A stretch of 21,224 bases of DNA from JBQLZQ01 sp052168355. Lineage in GTDB: Bacteria > Pseudomonadota > Alphaproteobacteria > DSM-16000 > Inquilinaceae. The DNA lies in contig JBQLZQ010000065.1 in assembly GCA_052168355.1 (NCBI GenBank), positions 1 through 21,224 on the forward strand, given 5' to 3'. Made by a program: the position numbers and the translations under genes. Within the stretch, counting starts at the first letter, position 1. The number at the start of each line of letters is the position of its first letter. The notes beneath the pieces were generated by a model, which saw nothing but the letters and a program-made list of their open reading frames with translations, did no database searches and was not told the DNA's origin. Shown piece by piece: positions 14,363 through 21,224 of the stretch.

Positions 14363-15861
14363 CCGAGAACCATGAGGCTCCGGTGATCGTGTGGTTCCGC
14401 CGGGATCTGCGCCTTCACGACAATCTTGCGGTTGGCGAAGCGCTGGCATCGGGCCGCCCGGTCATCGCCTTATTTCTTCTCGACGACGATGAGCATCGTG
14501 CCCCGGGCGGGGCCGCCCGATGGTGGCTCCACCATTCCCTGGCGGCGCTGGCGACCGACCTCGAGGATCGCGGCGGGCGTCTGGTCCTGCGGCGGGGTCC
14601 GACACAGGAAACGCTGTTGCGTTTTGTCGATGACACCGGCGCCGCGGCCGTGTTCTGGAACCGACGCTACGAACCTTGGAGCGTGGACCGCGACACGGCG
14701 ATCAAGACCGCGCTCAAGGACCGTGGCGTGACGGCGACGAGCTGCCGCGGATCGGTGCTGGCCGAACCCTGGGAGGTCGCCACCCAAAGCGGCGGACCGT
14801 TCCGGGTCTACACCCCCTTTTGGCGCGCCATCCGAGGCCGGACCCAGGCGGCGGACATTCCCGACGCGCCAGACCGCATACCCTCGCCCGCCGACGGCCC
14901 GGAAAGCGATAGCCTGGACTCCTGGGGCCTTTGTCCGACGGCGCCCGACTGGGCCGGCGGCCTGCGCGCTTCATGGCGGCCGGGCGAAGCGTCGGCGCGC
15001 GACAGGCTGGCGGCATTCCTGGATGACGGCCTTGCGGACTACGCCGACCAGCGCAACCGTCCCGACCGGGCCGGCACGTCCTCCCTGTCGCCGCACCTGC
15101 ATTGGGGCGAGCTGTCACCGCGCGACATCTGGTCGGCGGTCTCGCGGCGCGTGGAGAGCGGGGACCTTGCCGGGCGGGAAACGCAGGCGGAGACCTTCTT
15201 GAAGGAACTGGTGTGGCGGGAATTCAGCCTGCATCTGCTGTATCACTTCCCCGGCCTGCCCACCGAACCGCTGGACGACCGCTTCGACGCCTTTCCCTGG
15301 GCCAGCGACTACGGCGCGGATCTGGACGCCTGGCGGCGCGGCCGGACCGGATTTCCGATGGTTGACGCCGGGATGCGGCAATTGTGGGAAACCGGCTGGA
15401 TGCACAACCGCGTGCGCATGGTCGTCGCCTCGTTCCTGATCAAGCATCTGCTGATTCCCTGGCAGGAGGGCGAACGCTGGTTCTGGGACACGCTGGTCGA
15501 TGCCGATGCCGGCAGCAATATTGCGAACTGGCAATGGGTCGCCGGTTGCGGCGCCGACGCCGCGCCCTATTTTCGCATATTCAATCCGATCCTCCAGGGC
15601 GAGAAGTTCGATCCCGATGGCGCCTATGTTCGACGCTGGATCCCGGAACTGGCGGGGATGCCCGACCGTTTCATACACAATCCCTGGGAGGCACCGGCCG
15701 GCGTTCTGTCCGAAGCCGGCGTGATCATGGGTCAGACCTATCCCAAGCCGATCGTCGAACATGGGTTCGCGCGCCAACGCGCGCTGGCGGCGTTCGAGCG
15801 GATCAAATCCGGCGACGGCGGTTCGGACGACGCGACCGCGCGGCGCAAGGGAGCCGCCTGA
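14359..15861 (+). CDS. phr: CPD-type deoxyribodipyrimidine photolyase
   Basis: This 500-residue class I photolyase uses near-UV/blue light and FADH- to split cyclobutane pyrimidine dimers. The N-terminal antenna domain begins VIVWFRRDLRLHDN. The FAD/DNA-binding domain shows SSLSPHLHWGELSPRDIW (241-258), ELVWREF (283-289), GWMHNRVRMVVASFL (346-360) and ANWQWVAGCGADAAPYFRIF (389-408). Aligning to E. coli Phr by eye, the DNA-contact Glu274 and Trp277 are Glu283 and Trp286. The electron-transfer triad Trp382/359/306 is Trp391/368/314, and the FAD-facing Asn378 is Asn387, which favours a true CPD photolyase over a cryptochrome. It is the first gene of a six-gene operon; the FAD oxidoreductase begins three bases after its stop. 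The start has only a weak GGGG upstream. Confidence 0.96.
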   Translation: MTENHEAPVIVWFRRDLRLHDNLAVGEALASGRPVIALFLLDDDEHRAPGGAARWWLHHSLAALATDLEDRGGRLVLRRGPTQETLLRFVDDTGAAAVFWNRRYEPWSVDRDTAIKTALKDRGVTATSCRGSVLAEPWEVATQSGGPFRVYTPFWRAIRGRTQAADIPDAPDRIPSPADGPESDSLDSWGLCPTAPDWAGGLRASWRPGEASARDRLAAFLDDGLADYADQRNRPDRAGTSSLSPHLHWGELSPRDIWSAVSRRVESGDLAGRETQAETFLKELVWREFSLHLLYHFPGLPTEPLDDRFDAFPWASDYGADLDAWRRGRTGFPMVDAGMRQLWETGWMHNRVRMVVASFLIKHLLIPWQEGERWFWDTLVDADAGSNIANWQWVAGCGADAAPYFRIFNPILQGEKFDPDGAYVRRWIPELAGMPDRFIHNPWEAPAGVLSEAGVIMGQTYPKPIVEHGFARQRALAAFERIKSGDGGSDDATARRKGAA

Positions 15862-15864
15862 ATC

Positions 15865-17193
15865 ATGAAAATCGCGGTCATCGGCACCGGCATCAGCGGG
15901 CTGGGCGCGGCGTTTCTGTTGGAGCGCGCGGGGCATCTCGCGGCCGTGTACGAACGGGACAGCCGCATCGGCGGGCATTCCAATACCGTCGACGCACCGG
16001 GGCCGGACGGAAAGCCCATCCCGGTCGACACCGGCTTTATCGTTTTCAACGAAAAAACCTACCCCAATCTGATCGCCCTGTTCGGCCATCTGCGGGTGGC
16101 GACGGAGCAAAGCGACATGTCGTTCGCGGTCAGCATGGAGGGCGGGCGGCTGGAGTATTCCGGATCCGGCATCCCCGCCCTGTTCGCCCAGCGCCGCAAC
16201 CTGCTGCGGCCGGGTCATTACGGGATGCTGCGCGATATCACGCGGTTCTACCGCACCGCCCCGTCCTTGCTGACCGGGCGCGACCCCGTTTCGCTCGGTG
16301 CCTACCTGAAAGCCGAAGGCTACGGGCCGGAGTTCGTCTACAATCATCTGATGCCGATGGGGGCCGCGATCTGGTCGAGCACGGTTGAGGAGATGATGAG
16401 CTTTCCCGCCCGCAGCTTCGTCCGCTTTTTTGCCAATCACGGGTTGCTGCAGGTGCGCGACCGGCCGAAATGGCGCACGGTGACCGGCGGCAGCCGCGCC
16501 TATGTGGCGCGGCTGTCGGCGCCGTTCGCCGACCGGATCCGGGCCGGCTGCCCCGCCGTCTCGGTCCGCCGCGATCCTGGCGGGGTCACGGTGCGCGACG
16601 GCGCCGGCGAAGAGGAGCGGTTCGATCATGTGGTGATCGCCACCCAGGCCGACCAGGCGCTGGACCTCCTGACCGACGCCGACGCGCAGGAGAATGCGGT
16701 TCTGGGCGCCTTTCGCTACCAGGACAATCGGGCGGTCCTTCATGGCGATCCATTATTGATGCCGCGCCGGCGGCGCGCCTGGGCCAGCTGGAACTATCTC
16801 GCCGACCGCCGCGGCGCCGAGCAGACCAGCGTCTCCCTGACCTATTGGATGAACCGGCTGCAGAACCTGCCCGGTCCGCCGTTGCTGGTGTCCTTGAACC
16901 CGCTGACGGCGCCCGACCCCGATCGCCTGTTCGGCACCTTCGCCTATCGTCACCCGCTGTTCGACGCCGCGGCGCTGGACGCCCAGGCCCGTATCGGCGC
17001 GCTGCAGGGCCGGCGGCGGACATGGTTCTGCGGCAGCTATTGCGGATACGGGTTTCACGAGGACGGATTGAGCGCCGGCCTGGCGGTGGCCGAAGCGCTG
17101 GGCGGCAACCGGCCCTGGGTCACGACCGACGCGTCGCCGGCTGGTCTGAACGCCACTCCCGACGGCTCCGCCGGGCGCGAGGCCGCGGCGTGA
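15865..17193 (+). CDS. FAD-dependent amine-oxidase-like oxidoreductase, possible UfaD-type fatty-acyl desaturase
   Basis: This 442-residue flavoprotein has an N-terminal dinucleotide-binding fold MKIAVIGTGISGLGAAFLLE, the GGHSNTV motif (residues 37-43) typical of the COG2907 NAD/FAD-binding group, and the C-terminal FAD motif CGSYCGYGFHEDGLSAG. This group is regularly found next to DUF1365 and CFA-synthase-like genes. A homologous gene in the R. sphaeroides RpoE regulon was linked to furan-fatty-acid synthesis; my recollection is that it is UfaD, which desaturates the methylated acyl chain. Here it lies 3 bp after photolyase and just before DUF1365, supporting the same pathway. The family and cofactor are clear; the desaturase role is inference from neighbourhood. 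Confidence 0.85.
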   Translation: MKIAVIGTGISGLGAAFLLERAGHLAAVYERDSRIGGHSNTVDAPGPDGKPIPVDTGFIVFNEKTYPNLIALFGHLRVATEQSDMSFAVSMEGGRLEYSGSGIPALFAQRRNLLRPGHYGMLRDITRFYRTAPSLLTGRDPVSLGAYLKAEGYGPEFVYNHLMPMGAAIWSSTVEEMMSFPARSFVRFFANHGLLQVRDRPKWRTVTGGSRAYVARLSAPFADRIRAGCPAVSVRRDPGGVTVRDGAGEEERFDHVVIATQADQALDLLTDADAQENAVLGAFRYQDNRAVLHGDPLLMPRRRRAWASWNYLADRRGAEQTSVSLTYWMNRLQNLPGPPLLVSLNPLTAPDPDRLFGTFAYRHPLFDAAALDAQARIGALQGRRRTWFCGSYCGYGFHEDGLSAGLAVAEALGGNRPWVTTDASPAGLNATPDGSAGREAAA

Positions 17194-17963
17194 CGATGAC
17201 ATCCGCGCTTTATCACAGCCGGGTGATGCACAAGCGGCTGCGCCCGTTTGGACACCGGTTTTCGTATCGCGTGTTCTCGCTGTGGCTGGATCTCGACGCG
17301 CTCGATGAGACGGCCGATCGGCTTCGCCTGTTGTCGCACAACCGGTTCAACTTGTTCGGCTTCCACAACCGCGATCACGGGCCGCGCGACGGATCGCCGT
17401 TGCGGCCATGGGTCGATGGCGTGCTGGCGGAGGCGGGTATCGACCTTGGCGGCGGGTCGGTGCATCTGCTCTGCTTCCCGCGCATCCTGGGCTATGTGTT
17501 CAACCCGCTCAGCCTCTATTTCTGCCGCGACGCGACCGGCCGGTTGGCCGCCGTGCTCTATCAGGTCGGCAATACCTTCGGCGAACAGCATTGCTATCTG
17601 CTGCCGGTTTCCCCGGACCGGCCCGCGACCGCCCCGATCGTTCAGGGTTGCGCCAAGAAATTCCATGTTTCACCTTTTATCGGCATGGACGCCCACTATG
17701 CCTTTCGTCTGACGGAGCCCGATGAACGATTGTCGATCCTGATCCGCGAGACGGTGCCCGAAGGTCCGCTGCTGGTGGCGACCATGATCGGGCGGCGCGC
17801 GCCCTTGACCGACGGCGCTCTGCTGCGCGCCTTCGTCGCCCGACCGCTGATGACGCTGAAGGTCATCACCGCCATCCATTGGCAGGCGTTGCGCCTGTGG
17901 CGCAAGGGGGCGACCTTCCATCGCCGCCCGCCGCCGCCGCGCGATACCGTCACCGCCCCATGA
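17190..17963 (+). CDS. DUF1365 family protein, possible UfaO-type factor
   Basis: This 257-residue DUF1365 protein shows the family's typical beginning SALYHSRVMHKRLRPFGHRF followed by SYRVFSLWLDLDAL, and the conserved centre LCFPRILGYVFNPLSLYFC (residues ~93-111) with VGNTFGEQHCYLL and KKFHVSPF. Several His, Tyr and Phe residues are conserved but no cofactor motif is obvious. It lies between the FAD oxidoreductase and the CFA-like methyltransferase. In furan-fatty-acid work a protein called UfaO is needed for the O2-dependent ring oxygen; I believe it is of this type but cannot confirm it here. The GTG start (GTGA overlap) has GAGG seven bases upstream. ATG at 17196 would be two residues shorter. 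Its stop overlaps the next ATG by 4 bp. Confidence 0.85.
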   Translation: MTMTSALYHSRVMHKRLRPFGHRFSYRVFSLWLDLDALDETADRLRLLSHNRFNLFGFHNRDHGPRDGSPLRPWVDGVLAEAGIDLGGGSVHLLCFPRILGYVFNPLSLYFCRDATGRLAAVLYQVGNTFGEQHCYLLPVSPDRPATAPIVQGCAKKFHVSPFIGMDAHYAFRLTEPDERLSILIRETVPEGPLLVATMIGRRAPLTDGALLRAFVARPLMTLKVITAIHWQALRLWRKGATFHRRPPPPRDTVTAP

Positions 17964-19183
17964 CCGAGATCAGACCGGCGCTCGGGCGGCCCTTCCGCCC
18001 GTCCTCGATGATGCGGCTGTTGATCGGGCTGGCGCCCAACATCCGCTACGGATCGATCACCTTTGTCCTTCCCGACGGCAGCCAGCGCCGCTTCGCCGGC
18101 CCCGAGGCCGGACCGGACGCGGTGTTCTGCGTCCATGACCAGAGGGTGGCCCGGCGCTTTCTCATCGGCGGCACGCTTGGGTTCTGCGAATCCTATCTGG
18201 ACGGCGACTGGTCCAGCCCGGACATGGAGGCGCTGTTCGTCACCACCCTGTTGAACGGCGATCATCTGCGGGCGCTGCTTCAGGGCCATGCCTGGTATCG
18301 CGTCATGCAGCGCCTGCTGCATCTGCGCCGCGGCAACGATCGTTCCGGGGCGCGACGGAACATCGCCCACCACTACGATCTGGGCAACGGATTCTACCGA
18401 ACGTGGCTGGACCCCAGCATGACCTATTCGGCGGCGCTGTTCGATGCCGACACGCCGCCCACCGGATGCGCGTTGACCACCGCCCAGCGCAACAAATATG
18501 CGGCCATCGCGCGGCGCGCCGGGATCGAGCCCGGTCATCGCGTGCTTGAAATCGGCTGCGGATGGGGTGGCTTCGCGGAGTTCGCGGCGGCGGAAGTCGG
18601 CGCCCAGGTGACGGCGGTGACCATCAGCCGGGAACAATACGCCTTTGCCCGCGAGCGGATCTTCCGCGCCGGTCTGGCCGACCGCGTCGACATCCGGCTG
18701 CAGGATTACCGCGACGTTGACGGCACCTATGACCGCGTCGCCTCGATCGAGATGTTCGAGGCGGTCGGCGAGGCTTACTGGCCCACCTTCTTCGCCACCC
18801 TGCGCGACCGGCTGGCGGCGGGCGGCAGCGCCGCGCTGCAGGTCATCACCATCGCCGACAGCCATTTCGAGCGGTACCGGCGCAAGGCCGACTACATCCA
18901 GAAATACATCTTTCCCGGCGGCATGCTGCCGTCGCCCGGTGCCCTGCGCCAGCAACTCGACCGGGCCGGGCTTCAGATGCGCGACATGACCAGTTTCGGC
19001 GCTGACTATGCGCGGACGTTGCGCGAATGGAACCGTCGTTTCCAGCAGGCCTGGCCCGAACTCCAGACCATGGGGTTCGATGCCCGGTTCAAGCGCATGT
19101 GGGAACAGTACCTGCATTATTGTACCGCCGGATTTGCGGTCGGCACGATCGACGTCGTGCATCTGGCCGTGACGCGGGACTGA
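17960..19183 (+). CDS. CFA-synthase-like SAM-dependent fatty-acyl methyltransferase (possible UfaM)
   Basis: This 407-residue member of the cyclopropane-fatty-acid synthase family transfers a methyl group from SAM to a double bond in phospholipid acyl chains. The SAM-binding motif VLEIGCGWGGFAEFA is at residues 195-209, and other family stretches are AHHYDLGNGFY, IEMFEAVGEAYW and YIQKYIFPGGMLPS. Compared by eye with E. coli Cfa, bicarbonate-site Glu239 and Tyr317 are kept (Glu267, Tyr350), but Cys139 is Ala158 and His266 is Ile296. That suggests it may not make cyclopropanes by the usual route. With its FAD-oxidoreductase and DUF1365 neighbours it resembles UfaM, which forms a methylated trans-unsaturated chain on the way to furan fatty acids. 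The ATG overlaps the DUF1365 stop. Confidence 0.88.
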   Translation: MTEIRPALGRPFRPSSMMRLLIGLAPNIRYGSITFVLPDGSQRRFAGPEAGPDAVFCVHDQRVARRFLIGGTLGFCESYLDGDWSSPDMEALFVTTLLNGDHLRALLQGHAWYRVMQRLLHLRRGNDRSGARRNIAHHYDLGNGFYRTWLDPSMTYSAALFDADTPPTGCALTTAQRNKYAAIARRAGIEPGHRVLEIGCGWGGFAEFAAAEVGAQVTAVTISREQYAFARERIFRAGLADRVDIRLQDYRDVDGTYDRVASIEMFEAVGEAYWPTFFATLRDRLAAGGSAALQVITIADSHFERYRRKADYIQKYIFPGGMLPSPGALRQQLDRAGLQMRDMTSFGADYARTLREWNRRFQQAWPELQTMGFDARFKRMWEQYLHYCTAGFAVGTIDVVHLAVTRD

Positions 19184-19188
19184 CCGGC

Positions 19189-20631
19189 ATGGCCGACCCA
19201 CACCGCGGGCACGCGCCCGACGTCGAGCGGCCCGGGCTGGCGGCGCTTTTGGGATATGGCGGGCCGGCCCTGCCGCTCGCGGTCCTGGGGCTTCCGGTCT
19301 ACATCTTTCTGCCGACCTTTTACGCCAAGGAACTGGGGCTGGGCATGGCCTGGGTCGGCGGCGCCCTGCTTGCGGCCCGGATCTGGGATGTGATCAGCGA
19401 CCCGGTGGTCGGCATCCTGAGCGACCGGACCCGTAGCCGGTTCGGCCGGCGCCGTCCGTGGGTGGTCGCCGGCACGCTGCCGGTGATGCTGGCCACCTGG
19501 TTGTTGTTCGTGCCGCCGGCCGGGGCGAGCGGCTGGCATCTGCTGCTGTGGAGCCTGGTGCTGTACACCGGCTGGACGATGATGACCTTGCCCCACAGCG
19601 CATGGGGGGCGGAGCTGACCGACGATTATCACGGCCGAAGTCGGGTCGTGACCTTCCGCGAGGGATTTCTGCTGGCCGGGACGGTGCTGGCTCTGAGCCT
19701 GCCGGCGGCGACCGGTCTGGGCGATGCGGACCGGCCCGGCGCGGCCCTGTCGCTGCTTGCCCTGCTGGTGGTGATCGCGTTGCCGCTGGCGGTCATCGGC
19801 CTGCTGGCCTTCACGCCCGAGCCGGCGCCCCGGCTGCGCCGTGCCCTGCGGCCGGCCGAAGGCATCCGTCTGATCGTCGGCAATCGGCCGTTCCGGCGGC
19901 TGATCCTGGCCTATCTGTTGAACGGCATCGCCAACGGCCTGCCGGCAACCCTGTTCCTTTTGTTCGTGTCCCACGTGCTGGTCCGGCCGGACCAGGCCGG
20001 TCTTCTGCTGCTGCTCTATTTCGCGGCCGGGATTCTGGCCGTGCCCCTGTGGCTTCGGCTGAGCTACAGGTTCGGCAAGCATCGGGTGTGGTCCGGCGCC
20101 ATGATCTGGGCGTGCGTGGTGTTTCTGACCGTGCCGCTTCTGGGGCCGGGCGACACGCTGTGGTTCGCGCTCATTTGCGTCGGCACCGGGATCAGCCTGG
20201 GCGCGGATCTGGTGCTGCCGGCGTCGATGCAGGCTGACGTCGTCGACCTGGACACGGCGGACAGCGGCACCCAGCGGGCCGGTGTCTTTTTCGCCCTTTG
20301 GGGCATGGCCACGAAGCTGGCGCTGGCGCTGGCGGTGGGCATCGCCTTTCCGTTGCTCGACCTCATCGGCTTTGACGACGGCAACGGCGATGGCGGCGAC
20401 ACGCCGCTGTGGGGTCTGGTCGCGCTCTACAGCCTCATCCCCATCCTGTTCAAAGTGGCGGCGATCGTTCTGATCTGGCGCCACCCGGTGACCGAGGGCC
20501 ATCTGGCCGAGGTTCGGCGACGGATCGATGGCCGGACGGCCGACCGGGCCGGCGACAACAAAGGATCACTCCATGATGCTGCGCATTCCGCTTCTCCTGC
20601 TGCTGGCGCTGTCCGTCCTGTGGGGCTGTAG
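19189..20631 (+). CDS. MFS transporter of the glycoside-pentoside-hexuronide (melibiose symporter-like) family
   Basis: This 480-residue polytopic membrane protein has about twelve hydrophobic segments. The loop after helix 2 reads ARIWDVISDPVVGILSDRTR followed by SRFGRRRPW, the family signature. WDVISDP carries Asp67 and Asp71, aligning with cation-site Asp55 and Asp59 of MelB (WDAINDP), so cation-coupled transport is likely. It begins 5 bp after the methyltransferase, inside a lipid-modification operon. Vertebrate MFSD2A, a lysophospholipid transporter, belongs to the same broad family, so a lipid substrate is conceivable; a sugar is the textbook alternative. The last ~24 residues read through the start of the next gene in another frame, giving an unusually long 59-bp overlap. 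The start MADPHRG was chosen because upstream residues overlap the methyltransferase. Confidence 0.87.
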   Translation: MADPHRGHAPDVERPGLAALLGYGGPALPLAVLGLPVYIFLPTFYAKELGLGMAWVGGALLAARIWDVISDPVVGILSDRTRSRFGRRRPWVVAGTLPVMLATWLLFVPPAGASGWHLLLWSLVLYTGWTMMTLPHSAWGAELTDDYHGRSRVVTFREGFLLAGTVLALSLPAATGLGDADRPGAALSLLALLVVIALPLAVIGLLAFTPEPAPRLRRALRPAEGIRLIVGNRPFRRLILAYLLNGIANGLPATLFLLFVSHVLVRPDQAGLLLLLYFAAGILAVPLWLRLSYRFGKHRVWSGAMIWACVVFLTVPLLGPGDTLWFALICVGTGISLGADLVLPASMQADVVDLDTADSGTQRAGVFFALWGMATKLALALAVGIAFPLLDLIGFDDGNGDGGDTPLWGLVALYSLIPILFKVAAIVLIWRHPVTEGHLAEVRRRIDGRTADRAGDNKGSLHDAAHSASPAAGAVRPVGL

Positions 20632-21154
20632 CACCATGAAGCCGGAAGACTTCGCCGATACCGAGCCGCGTTTTATCGTCGAGGACTATTTCGACGGCAA
20701 GGTCCGCGCCTGGGGGCTGTTCGAGGACCGCTTCGGCAATGTGCGGCGTCAGTTCACCGTCGACATCGAAGGTGTCTGGGACGGAAGGGAACTGACCCTG
20801 GTCGAAGACTTCCTGTACGACGACGGCGCCACCGAACGGCGTATCTGGCGCATCGAGAAGATCGACGACAACACCTATCGCGGCCGCGCCGACGACGTGG
20901 TCGGCGAAGCGGTCGGCCGCAGTTACGGCAACGCGCTGAAATGGGATTACAACTTCGATCTGGCGATCGGCGACCGGACCTGGCGCGTACATTTCGACGA
21001 TTGGATGCTGCTGCAAGCCGACGGCGTAATGATCAACCGCGCCAAGGTGACCAAATGGGGCATCGAACTTGGCGAGGCCAACATCTTCTTCCGCAGGGTC
21101 GACGGCCAGGATCAGGCGGCTCAACCCGCCCGGGCGCTGCAGACCGCGCCGTAA
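20573..21154 (+). CDS. DUF3833 family lipoprotein
   Basis: This 193-residue predicted lipoprotein has a signal MMLRIPLLLLLALSVLWGC with lipobox cysteine Cys19 and serine at +2, consistent with outer-membrane sorting. The mature part is acidic and beta-rich, with EPRFIVEDYFDGKVRAWGLF, then RRQFTVDIEGVWDG and NFDLAIGDRTWRVHFDDWML, matching my recognition of DUF3833, which may be lipocalin-like in shape. The start has AAGGA seven bases upstream; a second ATG follows directly. It overlaps the transporter's 3' end by 59 bp. It is the last gene of the operon in this window. In related operons it accompanies the FAD oxidoreductase and DUF1365 genes. Carrying or sensing a modified lipid in the periplasm is a guess. 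Confidence 0.83.
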   Translation: MMLRIPLLLLLALSVLWGCSTMKPEDFADTEPRFIVEDYFDGKVRAWGLFEDRFGNVRRQFTVDIEGVWDGRELTLVEDFLYDDGATERRIWRIEKIDDNTYRGRADDVVGEAVGRSYGNALKWDYNFDLAIGDRTWRVHFDDWMLLQADGVMINRAKVTKWGIELGEANIFFRRVDGQDQAAQPARALQTAP

Positions 21155-21224
21155 CGAGCCGTTCCCGCGCCTAGGTTCAATCGACATTCAGGATTCAAAA
21201 TTGGGCTGATGTGTGATTCATGGA

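Noticed and set aside
13960..14449. Minus-strand open frames of 62 and 94 codons in the AT-rich intergenic region
   Set aside because: They have no ribosome-binding site and no domain. One overlaps the fasciclin start and the other runs into photolyase on the opposite strand.
21155..21224. Tail after the DUF3833 gene
   Set aside because: Only 70 bases with no clear hairpin, promoter or gene start. A further operon gene could follow outside the window.

Overview
The window is very GC-rich chromosomal DNA (most genes look close to 70% GC by eye). Genes are tightly packed, often with 4-bp ATGA/GTGA stop-start overlaps, and the protein families point to an alphaproteobacterium, probably in or near the Rhodospirillales. 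No rRNA, tRNA, CRISPR array, insertion sequence or phage gene is visible.

Layout. (1) 47-2706, minus strand: an exonuclease and an ATP-dependent DNA ligase, which are half of the four-gene ligase-associated DNA-repair cluster. (2) 2773-5206, plus: a flavin reductase overlapped with pseudouridine kinase (psuK) and pseudouridine-5'-phosphate glycosidase (psuG). (3) 5216-5983, minus: an MTA/SAH nucleosidase. (4) 6077-6934, minus: a Tat-exported small protein (DUF6152-like) and a four-helix membrane protein (DUF6644-like). (5) 7111-8908: an aldo/keto reductase divergent from a LysR-type regulator. (6) 9012-12244, plus: the Lhr-like helicase and the metallophosphoesterase PdeM, the other half of the repair cluster. 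(7) 12409-13353: a Gfo/Idh/MocA-type dehydrogenase of visibly lower GC. (8) 13500-13985, minus: a secreted fasciclin-domain protein with a strong terminator. (9) 13986-14358: an unusually AT-rich intergenic region. (10) 14359-21154, plus: a six-gene operon of DNA photolyase, FAD oxidoreductase, DUF1365, CFA-synthase-like methyltransferase, melibiose-type (GPH/MFS) transporter and DUF3833 lipoprotein.

The most interesting part is region 8-10. Its gene set resembles the photooxidative-stress genes controlled by the singlet-oxygen sigma factor RpoE/ChrR (ECF11 type) in Rhodobacter sphaeroides, which include photolyase and the furan-fatty-acid genes (UfaM, UfaD, UfaO). A match to that promoter type, TGATCC-N16-CGTATA, lies in the AT-rich region. 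The CFA-like enzyme has lost two of the residues that bind bicarbonate in E. coli cyclopropane synthase. I therefore infer a photooxidative-stress module that repairs DNA and remodels membrane lipids, possibly by making furan or methyl-branched fatty acids. The transporter (which keeps the MelB cation-site aspartates) and the lipoprotein are its unexplained parts.

A second theme is translation initiation. Several genes lack a Shine-Dalgarno sequence and have a -10-like hexamer 6-8 nt before the start codon, suggesting leaderless mRNAs. One such start, that of the LysR gene, lies inside a perfect T-N11-A palindrome.
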